Part shown: piece by piece, positions 55,815 to 64,000 of the stretch
Position numbering within the stretch: the first letter of the stretch is position 1
Layout: each line of letters starts with the position of its first letter
Assembly: GCF_002198665.1 (NCBI RefSeq)
Contig: NZ_MWLM01000062.1
Location: 172,792-236,791, forward strand
DNA length: 64,000 nucleotides
Reading direction: 5' to 3'
Source of the DNA: Novosphingobium sp. B 225
GTDB lineage: Bacteria > Pseudomonadota > Alphaproteobacteria > Sphingomonadales > Sphingomonadaceae
Notes under the pieces: generated by a model
Database searches by the model: none
The model's input: only the letters and a program-made list of their open reading frames with translations
What the model was told of the DNA's origin: nothing
Program-made: the position numbers and the translations under genes

Positions 55815-58800
55815 ATGAATTTCCGCAATATCTCGGCCTGGTGCATCCGCAACCCGATCGTCCCTATCGTGCTGTTCGTGGGGCTGATCCTGGCCGGCAT
55901 CATCAGCTTTTCGCGGATGCAGATCCAGAACGATCCGGACATCGAATTCCCGGTCGTGCGCGTGCTGATCGCGCAGCCCGGCGCGGCGCCGACTGAAATC
56001 GAAAAGCAGATCACCCAAAAGGTCGAGGCGGCCGTGCGTTCGATCAACGGGATCGAATCGATCGGTTCCACCGCTTCGGAAGGGATGAGCGGCACCGGGA
56101 TCCAGTTCCAGATCGGCGTCGACATCAACGAGGCCGTGAACGAGGTCAAGAATGCGGTCGATCAGGCCCGGGGCGACATGCCCGACGGGATCCTCGAACC
56201 GCAGGTGATCAAGGTCCAGGGCTCGTCCTTCCCGATCGCCTATTACGCGATCCAGGCCGACGACATGACCATGGAGCAGCTGTCGTGGTTCGTCGACGAT
56301 ACCGTGGCCAAGCGGTTGCAGGCGATCCCCGGCATGGCAGCGGTCCAGCGCGGCGGCGGGGTGGACCGGGAAATCATGGTCACGCTTGATCCCGGCCGGA
56401 TGCAGTCGCTGGGGGTCACTGCCAGCCAGGTCAACCTTGCGCTGCGTGGGCTCAACCTGAACGCGGCGGGTGGCAAGGCCGAAATCGGCGGATCGCGCCA
56501 GTCGGTGCGCGTGCTGGGCAATGCGGCTGATGCCTATGCCCTGTCGCAGGCGGAAATCTCGCTGGGCGGGGGTCGGTTCATCAAGCTGAGCGACATTGCC
56601 GTGGTCAAGGACGGCTACAAGGAAATCAGCTCGATCAGCAAGAACGACGGCAAGCCGGTCGTTACCTTCTCGATCGCGCGGGCGCGCGGCGCCTCGGACG
56701 TTTCGGTGTCCGACCAGGTGACCGAAGAAATCGTCAAGATCGAAAAGGAAAACCCGGGGCTGCACGTCTCGACCCTGTTCACTTCGGTCGATTTCACCAA
56801 GCAGCAGTACGAAAGCTCGATTTCGACCATGATCGAAGGGGCGATTCTGGCGGTTGTGGTGGTGTTCTTCTTCCTGCGCGATTGGCGCGCGACGGTGATT
56901 TCCGCCATCGCCATCCCGCTTTCGGCGATCCCGACCTTCTGGTTCCTCAACGTCTGGTTCGGCTTCACGCTCAACATGATGTCGCTGCTGGCGCTGGGGC
57001 TGGTCGCGGGGGTGCTGGTGGACGATGCGATCGTCGAGATCGAGAATATCGTCCGGCACATGCGCATGGGCAAAAGCGCCTATCAGGCGTCGATCGACGC
57101 GGCGGACGAAATCGGCCTTGCGGTGGTGGCGACCACCCTGTCGATCGCGGCGGTGTTCCTGCCGGTGGGCTTCATGCCCGGGGTGCCGGGGCAGTTCTTC
57201 AAGAATTTCGGCTTCACCGTGGTGGTGGCCGTGCTGCTCAGTCTGGCCGTGGCGCGCATGATAACGCCGATGATCGCGGCCTATTTCCTCAAAGCGCATG
57301 GCCAGGAAGAACATGGCAGCGGGCCCTGGATGGACCGCTACCTCAACCTGCTGCGCTGGACCCTGGACAAGACCAAGGCCGAAGCTGACCGCGGCCGCCT
57401 GCCCCATGCGCGGGCCCGGCTGGTCTATCATGCCCCGGCGCTGGTGCTGGCTGCGATTGGCGCGGTTGCTAGCCAGGTCATGCCGCTGATCCAGGCCCGT
57501 TCGGCGGGCAAGGACGTGCCCGATTTCTCGGTCGGCATGATGATCTTCAGCTTTATCGGACTCTATTTGGCCCTGGCGCTGCTGACTTTCCTGATCGGCA
57601 TGATCTGGGGTAAGCTGCGCGGCTGGCAGTCAAGCGGCTGGGCCGCACGGACCCGCTGGGTGATGACCTATTTCCGCGATCACCGGGTGTGGATGCTGGG
57701 CGTGGGCCTGGCTGCGCTGGTGATGACCGGGGTGATGTTCGGTTCGATGCCGATGCAGTTCTTCCCGCAGGTCAACAGCGATTTCGGCGAAGTGTCGATC
57801 GAAATGGTCCCCGGCACCACGCTCGCCCAGACCGAGGCGGTGGCGGACCGGGTCACCCAGATCGTGCTGAGCGATTCCGAAGTGGCGATCGCGCCGGAAT
57901 CGATCCGTGAAGGGTCGGCCAGCCTGTTCATCACCTATGCCAAGGACCGCAAGAGCACGAGCCAGGAGATCGAACGCCGCCTGACGCCCAAGCTGCTTGA
58001 AATCCCCGATGCGCGGATCAGCTTTGTCGAACAGGGCGGCGGCCCGCCGTCAAGCGGGCCGAACCGCCCGGTGGTGGTGATGCTGACCGGATCCAACCCC
58101 GATACGCTTGATGCCGCGGCCAATACCCTGGCCGAACAGATGCGCGGGATGAAAGAACTGGTCGCCCCGCGCGTCAGCGCCGACATGCGCCGCCCCGAAG
58201 TGGTGGTGAAGCCCCGGCTGGACCTTGCCGCCAGCATGGGGGTGTCCACTGCCGCGCTCAGCCAGGCGATCCGCATCGCCACGATTGGTGAAATTGACCA
58301 GAACGCGGCCAAGTTCTCGCTGTCCGACCGGCAGGTGCCGATCCGGGTGCGCCTGTCCGAAGATTCGCGCCGCGACCTTTCAACGCTGCAGAACCTGCCC
58401 GTGCCCACCGGCACCGGCGGATCGGTGCCGCTGTCCAGCGTCGCCGAAATCAGCCTGGGTTCGGGCCCCGTCAGCATCCAGCGCTACAACCAGCAGCGCC
58501 GCACCTATATTTCCGCCGATCTTGCCCCGGGCATCTATCAGGGTGAGGCGATGAAGAAGGTCAACGAACTGCCGTTGATGAAGAACCTGCCCAATGGCGT
58601 CTCGAACGAGGCCGCCGGGCAGTCCAAGTTCCTCGCTGAACTGCTGACCAGCTTCGCCATCGCGGTGGTATCGGGCATCCTGCTGGTCTTCGCGGTGCTG
58701 GTGCTGCTCTATCACCGGCTGATCTCGCCGCTGGTCAATATGGGTTCGCTGTTCCTGGCCCCGCTGGGCGGGCTGATCGCGGTGTTCCTGATCGGCCAGC

Positions 58801-59240
58801 CCATTTCGCTGCCGGTGTTCATCGGCATCCTGATGCTGTTCGGGATCGTCGCCAAGAACTCGATCCTGCTGATCGATTTCGCGATCGATGAAATGGCCAA
58901 GGGCGCGGACAAATATACTGCGATCGTCGAAGCCGGGCACAAGCGCGCCCAGCCGATCATCATGACCACCGTGGCCATGACTGCAGGCATGATCCCCACC
59001 GCAGTCTCGCTGACCGGTGACGGGGCCTGGCGCGCGCCGATGGGCACGGTGGTGATCGGCGGGCTGATCCTGTCGACCGCGCTGACCCTGCTGATCGTGC
59101 CGGCCGGTTTCAGCCTGGCCGATGGGGTGGAAAAGCGGCTCGGGCCAAAACTGCGTCGCATGTTCCTGAGCCATGACCCGACCGAGGCGAAGCGCGACCG
59201 TGACCGTGACCTCGGGATCGAGGGTCTCCCGGCCGAGTGA
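55815..59240 (+). CDS. RND efflux permease (HAE1 type) with an extra membrane hairpin
   Basis: Inner-membrane proton-driven exporter of 1141 residues, larger than the usual 1020-1050. Family features include FRNISAWCIRNPIVPIVLFVGLILAGI at the start, LVDDAIVEIENIVRHM (TM4 with the proton-relay Asp pair, near residue 400), and GIVAKNSILLIDFA near 1010. A segment of about 100 residues at 520-620, between the two halves, holds two additional hydrophobic stretches (LVYHAPALVLAAIGAVAS and MIFSFIGLYLALALLTFLIGMIW). Substrate is unknown. No outer-membrane TolC-like gene is adjacent. Confidence 0.92.
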   Translation: MNFRNISAWCIRNPIVPIVLFVGLILAGIISFSRMQIQNDPDIEFPVVRVLIAQPGAAPTEIEKQITQKVEAAVRSINGIESIGSTASEGMSGTGIQFQIGVDINEAVNEVKNAVDQARGDMPDGILEPQVIKVQGSSFPIAYYAIQADDMTMEQLSWFVDDTVAKRLQAIPGMAAVQRGGGVDREIMVTLDPGRMQSLGVTASQVNLALRGLNLNAAGGKAEIGGSRQSVRVLGNAADAYALSQAEISLGGGRFIKLSDIAVVKDGYKEISSISKNDGKPVVTFSIARARGASDVSVSDQVTEEIVKIEKENPGLHVSTLFTSVDFTKQQYESSISTMIEGAILAVVVVFFFLRDWRATVISAIAIPLSAIPTFWFLNVWFGFTLNMMSLLALGLVAGVLVDDAIVEIENIVRHMRMGKSAYQASIDAADEIGLAVVATTLSIAAVFLPVGFMPGVPGQFFKNFGFTVVVAVLLSLAVARMITPMIAAYFLKAHGQEEHGSGPWMDRYLNLLRWTLDKTKAEADRGRLPHARARLVYHAPALVLAAIGAVASQVMPLIQARSAGKDVPDFSVGMMIFSFIGLYLALALLTFLIGMIWGKLRGWQSSGWAARTRWVMTYFRDHRVWMLGVGLAALVMTGVMFGSMPMQFFPQVNSDFGEVSIEMVPGTTLAQTEAVADRVTQIVLSDSEVAIAPESIREGSASLFITYAKDRKSTSQEIERRLTPKLLEIPDARISFVEQGGGPPSSGPNRPVVVMLTGSNPDTLDAAANTLAEQMRGMKELVAPRVSADMRRPEVVVKPRLDLAASMGVSTAALSQAIRIATIGEIDQNAAKFSLSDRQVPIRVRLSEDSRRDLSTLQNLPVPTGTGGSVPLSSVAEISLGSGPVSIQRYNQQRRTYISADLAPGIYQGEAMKKVNELPLMKNLPNGVSNEAAGQSKFLAELLTSFAIAVVSGILLVFAVLVLLYHRLISPLVNMGSLFLAPLGGLIAVFLIGQPISLPVFIGILMLFGIVAKNSILLIDFAIDEMAKGADKYTAIVEAGHKRAQPIIMTTVAMTAGMIPTAVSLTGDGAWRAPMGTVVIGGLILSTALTLLIVPAGFSLADGVEKRLGPKLRRMFLSHDPTEAKRDRDRDLGIEGLPAE

Positions 59241-60517
59241 GCAGCACGCTCTCTGCCCCCGGCGGGATCGGCGCGGCCCCGGTAAAGGCGCCGGACCGCG
59301 CCTTGCAGATGCGCCGCACCGCCACCGGATTGCTGGTGGCCATGGCTGCCTTGTTCCTGCTGGCCCGGCATTACCAGGATCTGCACCCGGCCTGGAGCTG
59401 GGTGCTGGCCTTCAGCGAAGCCGGGATGGTTGGCGGCATGGCAGACTGGTTCGCGGTTACCGCGCTGTTCCGCCGCCCGCTAGGCCTGCCGATCCCGCAC
59501 ACCGCGATTATTCCTGAAAACAAGGACCGGATCGCCGATACCATGGCGGCCTTCCTGCGCGACAATTTCCTGACCCCCCAGGTGGTGGCGCGGCGGATGC
59601 GGGCCATGAACCTGGCCGGCGCGGCGGGGGACTGGCTGGCCGATCCGGCCAAGGGCAGCAGCACCCGCCTGCGCGATGGCGCGGCCGAACTGCTTGCACA
59701 GGTGCTCGAATCGCTCGATCCCGAACGGCTTGGCACCCAGGTGCGCGGCGGGCTGTTCCGCCAGATCGACAAGCTCGAAGTCTCGCCGCTGCTCGGCCAG
59801 ATGCTCGCCACCACGATTGCCGATCAGCGCCATATGCCGGTGATCGATTCGCTGGTGCGCTGGGCCGGTCTGACCCTGGAGGACAACGAGGAACTGATCC
59901 GGGACCTGATCCACAAGCGCGCCAATGCGGTGCTGCGCTGGACCGGGTTGGATGAAACACTCGCCAGTTCGGTGCTCGACGGGCTCTACAAGTTGCTGGC
60001 CGAAGTGATCGTTGATCCCCAGCATCCCTTGCGCGGCAAGGTAGAGGAAGGCCTCGCCAAGCTGGCGCAGGACATGCAGCACGATGGTGAACTGCGCAGC
60101 CGGGTCGAACGGCTCAAAGGTGAACTGATGGCCAATCCGGCCGTGTCGCGCTGGTGGCAGGGGGTCTGGGAACGGCTGCGCACCGGCATGCTCACCCGTC
60201 TGCGCCGTCCAGCGGGCGAAGGCAGCGGGCAATTGGCCGAAGCTCTGACCGAACTCGGCCGCCACTTGCGCGACGATCCGGCGATGCAGCAGCAGATCAA
60301 CCGCTTTGCTCGCCGCACTCTGGTTGGCGTGTCGGTGCGCTATGGCGATCAGATCGTCCGGCTCGTCTCTGAAACGGTGCGGCGCTGGGATGCGCAGACC
60401 GTGACCGACCGGATCGAAGGCGCGGTGGGCCGCGACCTGCAATTCATCCGCATCAATGGCACGCTGGTCGGCGGGCTGGTCGGCGTGGCGATCCATGCGG
60501 TGGACCTGCTGTTGTGA
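59237..60517 (+). CDS. DUF445 family membrane protein
   Basis: Protein of 426 residues of the DUF445 (YjiN-like) family. Two hydrophobic segments near the N terminus (TGLLVAMAALFLLARHY and WSWVLAFSEAGMVGGMADWFAVTALFRRPLGLPIPHTAIIPENKDRI, the family signature) are followed by a long helical domain and a final membrane segment LVGGLVGVAIHAVDLLL. Function is unknown. The GTG start overlaps the pump's stop codon, and it overlaps the next gene by four bases, so it is coupled to the efflux operon. Confidence 0.87.
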   Translation: MSSTLSAPGGIGAAPVKAPDRALQMRRTATGLLVAMAALFLLARHYQDLHPAWSWVLAFSEAGMVGGMADWFAVTALFRRPLGLPIPHTAIIPENKDRIADTMAAFLRDNFLTPQVVARRMRAMNLAGAAGDWLADPAKGSSTRLRDGAAELLAQVLESLDPERLGTQVRGGLFRQIDKLEVSPLLGQMLATTIADQRHMPVIDSLVRWAGLTLEDNEELIRDLIHKRANAVLRWTGLDETLASSVLDGLYKLLAEVIVDPQHPLRGKVEEGLAKLAQDMQHDGELRSRVERLKGELMANPAVSRWWQGVWERLRTGMLTRLRRPAGEGSGQLAEALTELGRHLRDDPAMQQQINRFARRTLVGVSVRYGDQIVRLVSETVRRWDAQTVTDRIEGAVGRDLQFIRINGTLVGGLVGVAIHAVDLLL

Positions 60518-61035
60518 AGGCTCCGTTGCTCACTACTGCGCGGCTGGAACTGTGGCAGCCCGCGCTGCGCGATCTCGCAGACCTGCATGCCCTGACTCTC
60601 GATGACGAGACGCGGCGGTTCCTGGGCCAATTCGTGCCGAGCGAAATGGACGCCTTCAACCGCCTGCATCGCAACGCCGGTTCATGGGCCTTGCACGGCT
60701 ATGGCACTTTCATGGTGCGCCTGCGCGGGCAGGACCGGATCATCGCCAACTGCGGTGTGTTTCGCAGCCACCGCGGCTTCGGTCAGGGCCTCGACGATGT
60801 CGCCGAGGCCGGTTGGATCGTCCACAAGGACCACTGGGGCAGCGGCATCGCCCGCGAAGCAATGGAATCCGCGCTGGCGTGGTTTGATACGACGCACGGC
60901 AAACAGCGGATCGCCTGCATGATCGAGCAGGACCACGCGGCGTCCGATGCGCTGGCGGGCAAGCTGGGCTTTGTCCGGTATGGCGCGCATCAGGGAGAGA
61001 GTGGGCCGGTGCTGGTGCTGTACGAGCGGATTTAG
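60514..61035 (+). CDS. GNAT-family N-acetyltransferase
   Basis: RimJ/RimL-like acetyltransferase of 173 residues. The start LLTTARLELWQPALRDLADLHAL is typical; the acetyl-CoA loop is in AGWIVHKDHWGSGIAREAMESAL (H..GSGIA near residue 107-116), followed by RIACMIEQDHAASDALAGKLGFV. The acceptor is unknown. GTG at 60514 overlaps the DUF445 stop codon, making it the last gene of the efflux-led series. The 139 bases after it contain no recognisable element. Confidence 0.87.
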   Translation: MKAPLLTTARLELWQPALRDLADLHALTLDDETRRFLGQFVPSEMDAFNRLHRNAGSWALHGYGTFMVRLRGQDRIIANCGVFRSHRGFGQGLDDVAEAGWIVHKDHWGSGIAREAMESALAWFDTTHGKQRIACMIEQDHAASDALAGKLGFVRYGAHQGESGPVLVLYERI

Positions 61036-61174
61036 ACTCAATCGGCATCCATTCCAGAGCGATTCGAAAATGAGTCTGTGCAAGATACGGGCAGCAGAGA
61101 GCCAATTTACGTGAGTGCCGAACCACTGGAAAAGCGTCATCTGCGCGACGCTATGAGCTGAATGCCGGCAGCGC

Positions 61175-62068
61175 TTACAGCCCGGTCCGCCAGAATACCC
61201 GGTTGATCCAGAAATCCTTGACCGGCTTGCCAGCGGCGTCGATCGAAGGGCTGAACCGTGCCCGTTGTTTCATGAGCTTGCAGGTCAGGGCGCCAATCTC
61301 TTCGGGCTTGGTAACTTCATGCACGATGCAATCGCTGACCGCGCCAGTCTCGTCCACATTGAGCCGGAAGGTTACTAGAGCCGATCCGCCATAGCCGATC
61401 AGCTCCGTCGGCCAATCACCGGACCGCGCCCAGGTGGTCGGTTCTGTGGCCGGGGTGGTGCGGGTGCGCCGGGTCGACAGTTCGGCCGGATCGAACCCCC
61501 AGTCCTTCACCAGCTGGTCGGTGCATTTGCGCATCGCCACCATCGGGTTTTTCAGCGACGGCAGGCTGAGTTCCAATGGCCGGGTGCCATTGATTTCCAA
61601 GTGCAGGCCGGTGATCGTCTGTTCAACCGCAGGGTCCACCGGCGGCAGGATGCTGATCCCGCGGCTGCTTTCCCGGCGATTGTCAAACCGTGCCGAATTT
61701 ATGAACACCGAAGCCAACTTGCTGTGGCCCGATCCGCTGGTGCCGATGATCACTTCGGTCTTTTCGGGAATAGCGGCGGTGGGGAAGAAATAGACCGTCG
61801 CAGGCAGGAACGGTCCGTTGAATTTGCCGAATCGCTTGCCGAACAGGCTCACCCGCGGAGGCTCATCGGGACCGATCCGGGTCAGCCGCAGGATCACCTG
61901 ATCAGCGCCGCTGCCAAACGCGCCCATCAGGTAGCAGGCCCCATCAGAATAATGCATGTTCCACTTGCCGACGCGCTCAAGCACTTCAAGCGGCTTAGGC
62001 TTCGCTTGAACGGCGGTAACCGGAAGCAGCAGGGCGGCGAGCAGCAGGCTGGCGTAGCGAAGGATCAT
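61175..62068 (-). CDS. Secreted protein with TonB C-terminal-like domain
   Basis: Protein of 297 residues with a signal peptide (ILRYASLLLAALLLPVTAVQA). The first 190 residues form an unrecognised domain with GACYLMGAFGSGADQVILRLTRIG. The last 90 residues look like a TonB C-terminal domain: YGGSALVTFRLNVDETGAVSDCIVHEVTKPEEIGALTCKLMKQRARFSPSIDAAGKPVKDFWINRVFW. It lacks the N-terminal transmembrane anchor and Pro-rich linker of real TonB, so it is not an energy transducer in the classical sense. It is monocistronic and transcribed away from etfBA's terminator. Confidence 0.8.
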   Translation of the reverse strand: MILRYASLLLAALLLPVTAVQAKPKPLEVLERVGKWNMHYSDGACYLMGAFGSGADQVILRLTRIGPDEPPRVSLFGKRFGKFNGPFLPATVYFFPTAAIPEKTEVIIGTSGSGHSKLASVFINSARFDNRRESSRGISILPPVDPAVEQTITGLHLEINGTRPLELSLPSLKNPMVAMRKCTDQLVKDWGFDPAELSTRRTRTTPATEPTTWARSGDWPTELIGYGGSALVTFRLNVDETGAVSDCIVHEVTKPEEIGALTCKLMKQRARFSPSIDAAGKPVKDFWINRVFWRTGL

Positions 62069-62093
62069 GGCCCCAAGCTTAACCTGCTAGCTG

Positions 62094-62126
62094 CAAAAGA
62101 AAAGGCCCCGCCGAAGCAGGGCCTTT
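62094..62126 (-). terminator. Rho-independent terminator of etfBA
   Basis: On the minus strand, AAAGGCCC (62126-62119) pairs with GGGCCTTT (62108-62101) around a TGCTTCGGCG loop, followed by TCTTTT. It lies 22 bases after the etfA stop codon. Confidence 0.88.
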
Positions 62127-62148
62127 CCGTTTTTGCTTGTCGCGACGT

Positions 62149-63078
62149 CTAGAGCTTGCCGGTCAGCTCCGGCACTGCAGTGAACAGGTCCGCGACCAGG
62201 CCCAGGTCAGCGACCTGGAAGATCGGGGCGTCTTCGTCCTTGTTGATCGCGATGATCGTCTTGGAATCCTTCATCCCCGCGAGATGCTGGATCGCGCCGG
62301 AGATGCCGACCGCGATATAGACTTCGGGGGCAACGATCTTGCCGGTCTGGCCGACCTGGAAATCGTTGGGGACATAGCCCGCATCGACCGCGGCGCGGCT
62401 GGCGCCGACGCCGGCGTTCAGCTTGTCGGCCAACGGGAAGATCACGGCCTTGAAGGTGTCCGAATCCTTGAGCGCGCGGCCGCCGGAGACGATGATCTTG
62501 GCGCTGGTCAGTTCCGGACGCTCGCTCTTGGCAACTTCGGAGCCGACGAAGCTCGACAGGCCCGAATCCGCACCTGCGGCGACGGCTTCGACCGTGCCCG
62601 AACCGCCGGTGGCATCAGTCTTGGCAAAGGCGGTGCCGCGCACGGTGATCACCAGCTTGGCGTCGCTCGATTCGACCGTGGCGATGGCGTTGCCGGCATA
62701 GATCGGACGGGTGAAGGTCTTGGGGCCTTCGACCGAGAGGATGTCCGAAATCTGCATCACATCGAGCAGTGCAGCGACGCGCGGGGCGATGTTCTTGCCG
62801 GTGGTGGTGGCGGGCACCACGAAAGCATCGTGGTCAGCCATCAGGCCAGCCACCAGCGGGGCGACGTTTTCCGCCAGCGCATTGGCATAGGCGGCGTCTT
62901 CGGCGACGTGCACTTTGCCCACACCGGCGATCTTGGCGGCTTCGGCTGCGGCAGCCGCGCAGCCCGATCCGGCGACCAGCAGGTGCACTTCACCCAGCTG
63001 GCTGGCGGCGGTCACAGCGGACAGGGTGGCGTCCTTGACGGCGGTGTTGTCGTGTTCGACCCAAACGAGAGTTTTCAT
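62149..63078 (-). CDS. etfA: Electron transfer flavoprotein alpha subunit
   Basis: FAD-binding subunit of ETF, which takes electrons from acyl-CoA dehydrogenases and passes them to ETF-quinone oxidoreductase. The protein has 309 residues. The C-terminal FAD domain shows [17 protein letters not shown] near 200, [41 protein letters not shown] (signature, residues about 232-272) and [21 protein letters not shown] at 63078 has AAAGGA upstream; earlier frame positions are in the palindromic repeat. It is cotranscribed with etfB, with 103 bases between. Confidence 0.95.
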   Translation of the reverse strand: MKTLVWVEHDNTAVKDATLSAVTAASQLGEVHLLVAGSGCAAAAAEAAKIAGVGKVHVAEDAAYANALAENVAPLVAGLMADHDAFVVPATTTGKNIAPRVAALLDVMQISDILSVEGPKTFTRPIYAGNAIATVESSDAKLVITVRGTAFAKTDATGGSGTVEAVAAGADSGLSSFVGSEVAKSERPELTSAKIIVSGGRALKDSDTFKAVIFPLADKLNAGVGASRAAVDAGYVPNDFQVGQTGKIVAPEVYIAVGISGAIQHLAGMKDSKTIIAINKDEDAPIFQVADLGLVADLFTAVPELTGKL

Positions 63079-63100
63079 CTCACATTTCCTTTCATCCCAT

Positions 63101-63168
63101 CCCGTTCGCATCGAGCGAAGTCGAGATGCCTCGCGTCCAGTGTCTCGACTTCGCTCGACACGAACGGG
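63101..63168. repeat. Palindromic repeat between etfB and etfA
   Basis: Arms CCCGTTCGCATCGAGCGAAG... (63101-63128) and its mirror (63141-63168) pair with three or four mismatches around a 12-base loop. The core CGAGCGAAGTCGAGA is the same as in the ileS element at 41764-41849. Confidence 0.88.
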
Positions 63169-63181
63169 AGGGGGAGAGCGA

Positions 63182-63934
63182 TTAGGCTACGCCCATTTCC
63201 TTGAGCTTGGCGACGAGGGCATCCACGTCGGCCACCTTGATCCCGGCGCTGCGCACCGGGGGTTCGCTGACCTTGAGGGTCTTGAGGCGCGGCGCCACAT
63301 CGACGCCATAGTCAGCCGGCGACTTGGTCACGAGCGGCTTGCTCTTGGCCTTCATGATGTTGGGCAGCGAGGCATAGCGCGGTTCGTTGAGCCGCAGGTC
63401 GGTGGTGACCACCGCGGGCAGCGCCAGCTTGACGGTCTCCAGACCGCCATCGATTTCACGCTTCACGACGACCGAATCGCCTTCAACCGTGATCTCGTTG
63501 GCGAAAGTGCCCTGTGGACGACCGAGCAGCGCGGCGACCATCTGGCCGACCTGATTGCTGTCATCATCGATCGCCTGCTTGCCGGTGATGATCAGGCTGG
63601 GGCCTTCTTCATCGGCCACGCCCTTGACGATCTTGGCGACGGCGAGCGGTTCAACCTCGACCCCGTCATCGACCTGCACCAGAACGGCGCGGTCCGCGCC
63701 CATGGCCAGCGCCGTGCGCAGCGTTTCCTGCGCCTTGGCCGGACCGACCGAAACCGCGATAATTTCGGTGACTACGCCCTTTTCCTTAAGGCGGATCGCT
63801 TCTTCGACGGCGATTTCGTCGAACGGGTTCATGCTCATTTTGACGTTGGCGAGATCAACCCCCGTGCCGTCGCTCTTCACGCGCGGCTTCACGTTATAGT
63901 CGATCACGCGCTTTACGCAGACCAGGGCTTTCAT
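63182..63934 (-). CDS. etfB: Electron transfer flavoprotein beta subunit
   Basis: AMP-binding subunit of ETF, 249 residues. Family segments: [20 protein letters not shown] at the start, [21 protein letters not shown] near 37, [12 protein letters not shown] near 75, and the signature [27 protein letters not shown] near 110-136. ATG at 63934 follows an AAAGG Shine-Dalgarno. A promoter with a MerR-style palindrome lies upstream. The pair would serve the acyl-CoA dehydrogenase at 2421-4151 and other dehydrogenases. Confidence 0.95.
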   Translation of the reverse strand: MKALVCVKRVIDYNVKPRVKSDGTGVDLANVKMSMNPFDEIAVEEAIRLKEKGVVTEIIAVSVGPAKAQETLRTALAMGADRAVLVQVDDGVEVEPLAVAKIVKGVADEEGPSLIITGKQAIDDDSNQVGQMVAALLGRPQGTFANEITVEGDSVVVKREIDGGLETVKLALPAVVTTDLRLNEPRYASLPNIMKAKSKPLVTKSPADYGVDVAPRLKTLKVSEPPVRSAGIKVADVDALVAKLKEMGVA

Positions 63935-63970
63935 GCGGTTCAAGCCTTTCCCACTAGATTGCTGCACTGC

Positions 63971-64000
63971 CGCATAGTTGTCGTTTACGTAAACGTCAAC
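63971..64000 (-). promoter_or_regulatory. etfBA promoter with palindromic operator in the spacer
   Basis: On the minus strand TTGACG (63999-63994), a 17-base spacer and TATGCG (63976-63971) form a promoter. The spacer is dominated by the perfect palindrome CGTTTACGTAAACG (63982-63995), extended to 24 bp with one mismatch. This resembles LiuR-type MerR-family sites of fatty-acid and branched-chain amino-acid catabolism, and the position between -35 and -10 is typical of MerR regulators. Confidence 0.65.

Noticed and set aside
55671-57431. 586-codon open frame on the minus strand across the RND permease
   Set aside because: Antisense shadow with extreme His/Arg/Asp composition; the plus-strand gene is unambiguous.

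Overview
The window looks like a piece of chromosome from a GC-rich alphaproteobacterium of the order Sphingomonadales (Sphingomonas, Novosphingobium or Erythrobacter type). Evidence is the alphaproteobacterial cell-cycle regulators (SciP, a TrcR-like DUF1013 protein, CdnL/CarD), a DUF1192 protein, the giant NAD-dependent glutamate dehydrogenase, a cysteine-poor HemB, and small palindromic repeats that I recall as common in this order. The genus cannot be fixed from sequence alone. Almost all genes are ordinary housekeeping genes packed tightly, often with 4-base ATGA or GTGA overlaps. No phage, insertion sequence with a transposase, or CRISPR array was seen.

Layout. 1-7 kb: a PQQ-type sugar dehydrogenase-like protein, a DUF815 ATPase overlapping an acyl-CoA dehydrogenase, a Sua5-type tRNA modification enzyme, a lipoprotein and a GIN-domain protein. 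6.5-10.6 kb: carD, fdxA, an S4 protein and a Suv3-like helicase on the minus strand. 10.7-17 kb: a plus-strand series with an M23 peptidase, hemB, an acetyltransferase, a membrane-bound spermidine-synthase-like protein, a gamma carbonic anhydrase and a DUF167 protein. 17-25 kb: DUF1275, truncated hemoglobin, clpA, DUF1192, quinone oxidoreductase, TrcR-like regulator and an acyl-CoA ligase. 25.3-27.4 kb: tRNA-Arg and tRNA-Gly, a perfect 35-bp inverted repeat, a TSUP transporter and an AT-richer DUF3800 gene.

27.4-35 kb: thrS with a newly noticed threonine-rich leader peptide, a 180-bp mobile-looking repeat, phoD, a three-gene operon of two membrane proteins and a tiny HTH regulator, a hydrolase, a TPR protein and a luciferase-family oxidoreductase. 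35-45 kb: NAD-GDH, a second copy of the 180-bp repeat, ileS-lspA-bamF, a further palindromic repeat and fabI. 45-53.5 kb: YihY protein, DnaJ-like protein, pdxH, a CDF transporter, a serine hydrolase, GDP-mannose genes and mnmA. 53.6-62 kb: a small gene coupled to sciP, an RND efflux pair, DUF445, an acetyltransferase and a TonB-domain protein. 62-64 kb: etfBA behind a palindromic operator.

The most interesting signals are (1) a 23-residue open frame upstream of thrS with six consecutive Thr codons, placed like an attenuator leader; (2) a palindromic repeat absorbed in frame into ileS, adding about 30 residues to the synthetase, with a second copy between etfB and etfA; (3) two copies of a 180-bp MITE-like element; (4) two mutually exclusive small hairpins controlling the apparent Shine-Dalgarno of the TrcR-like gene; and (5) a MerR/LiuR-style palindrome lying exactly in the spacer of the etfBA promoter.
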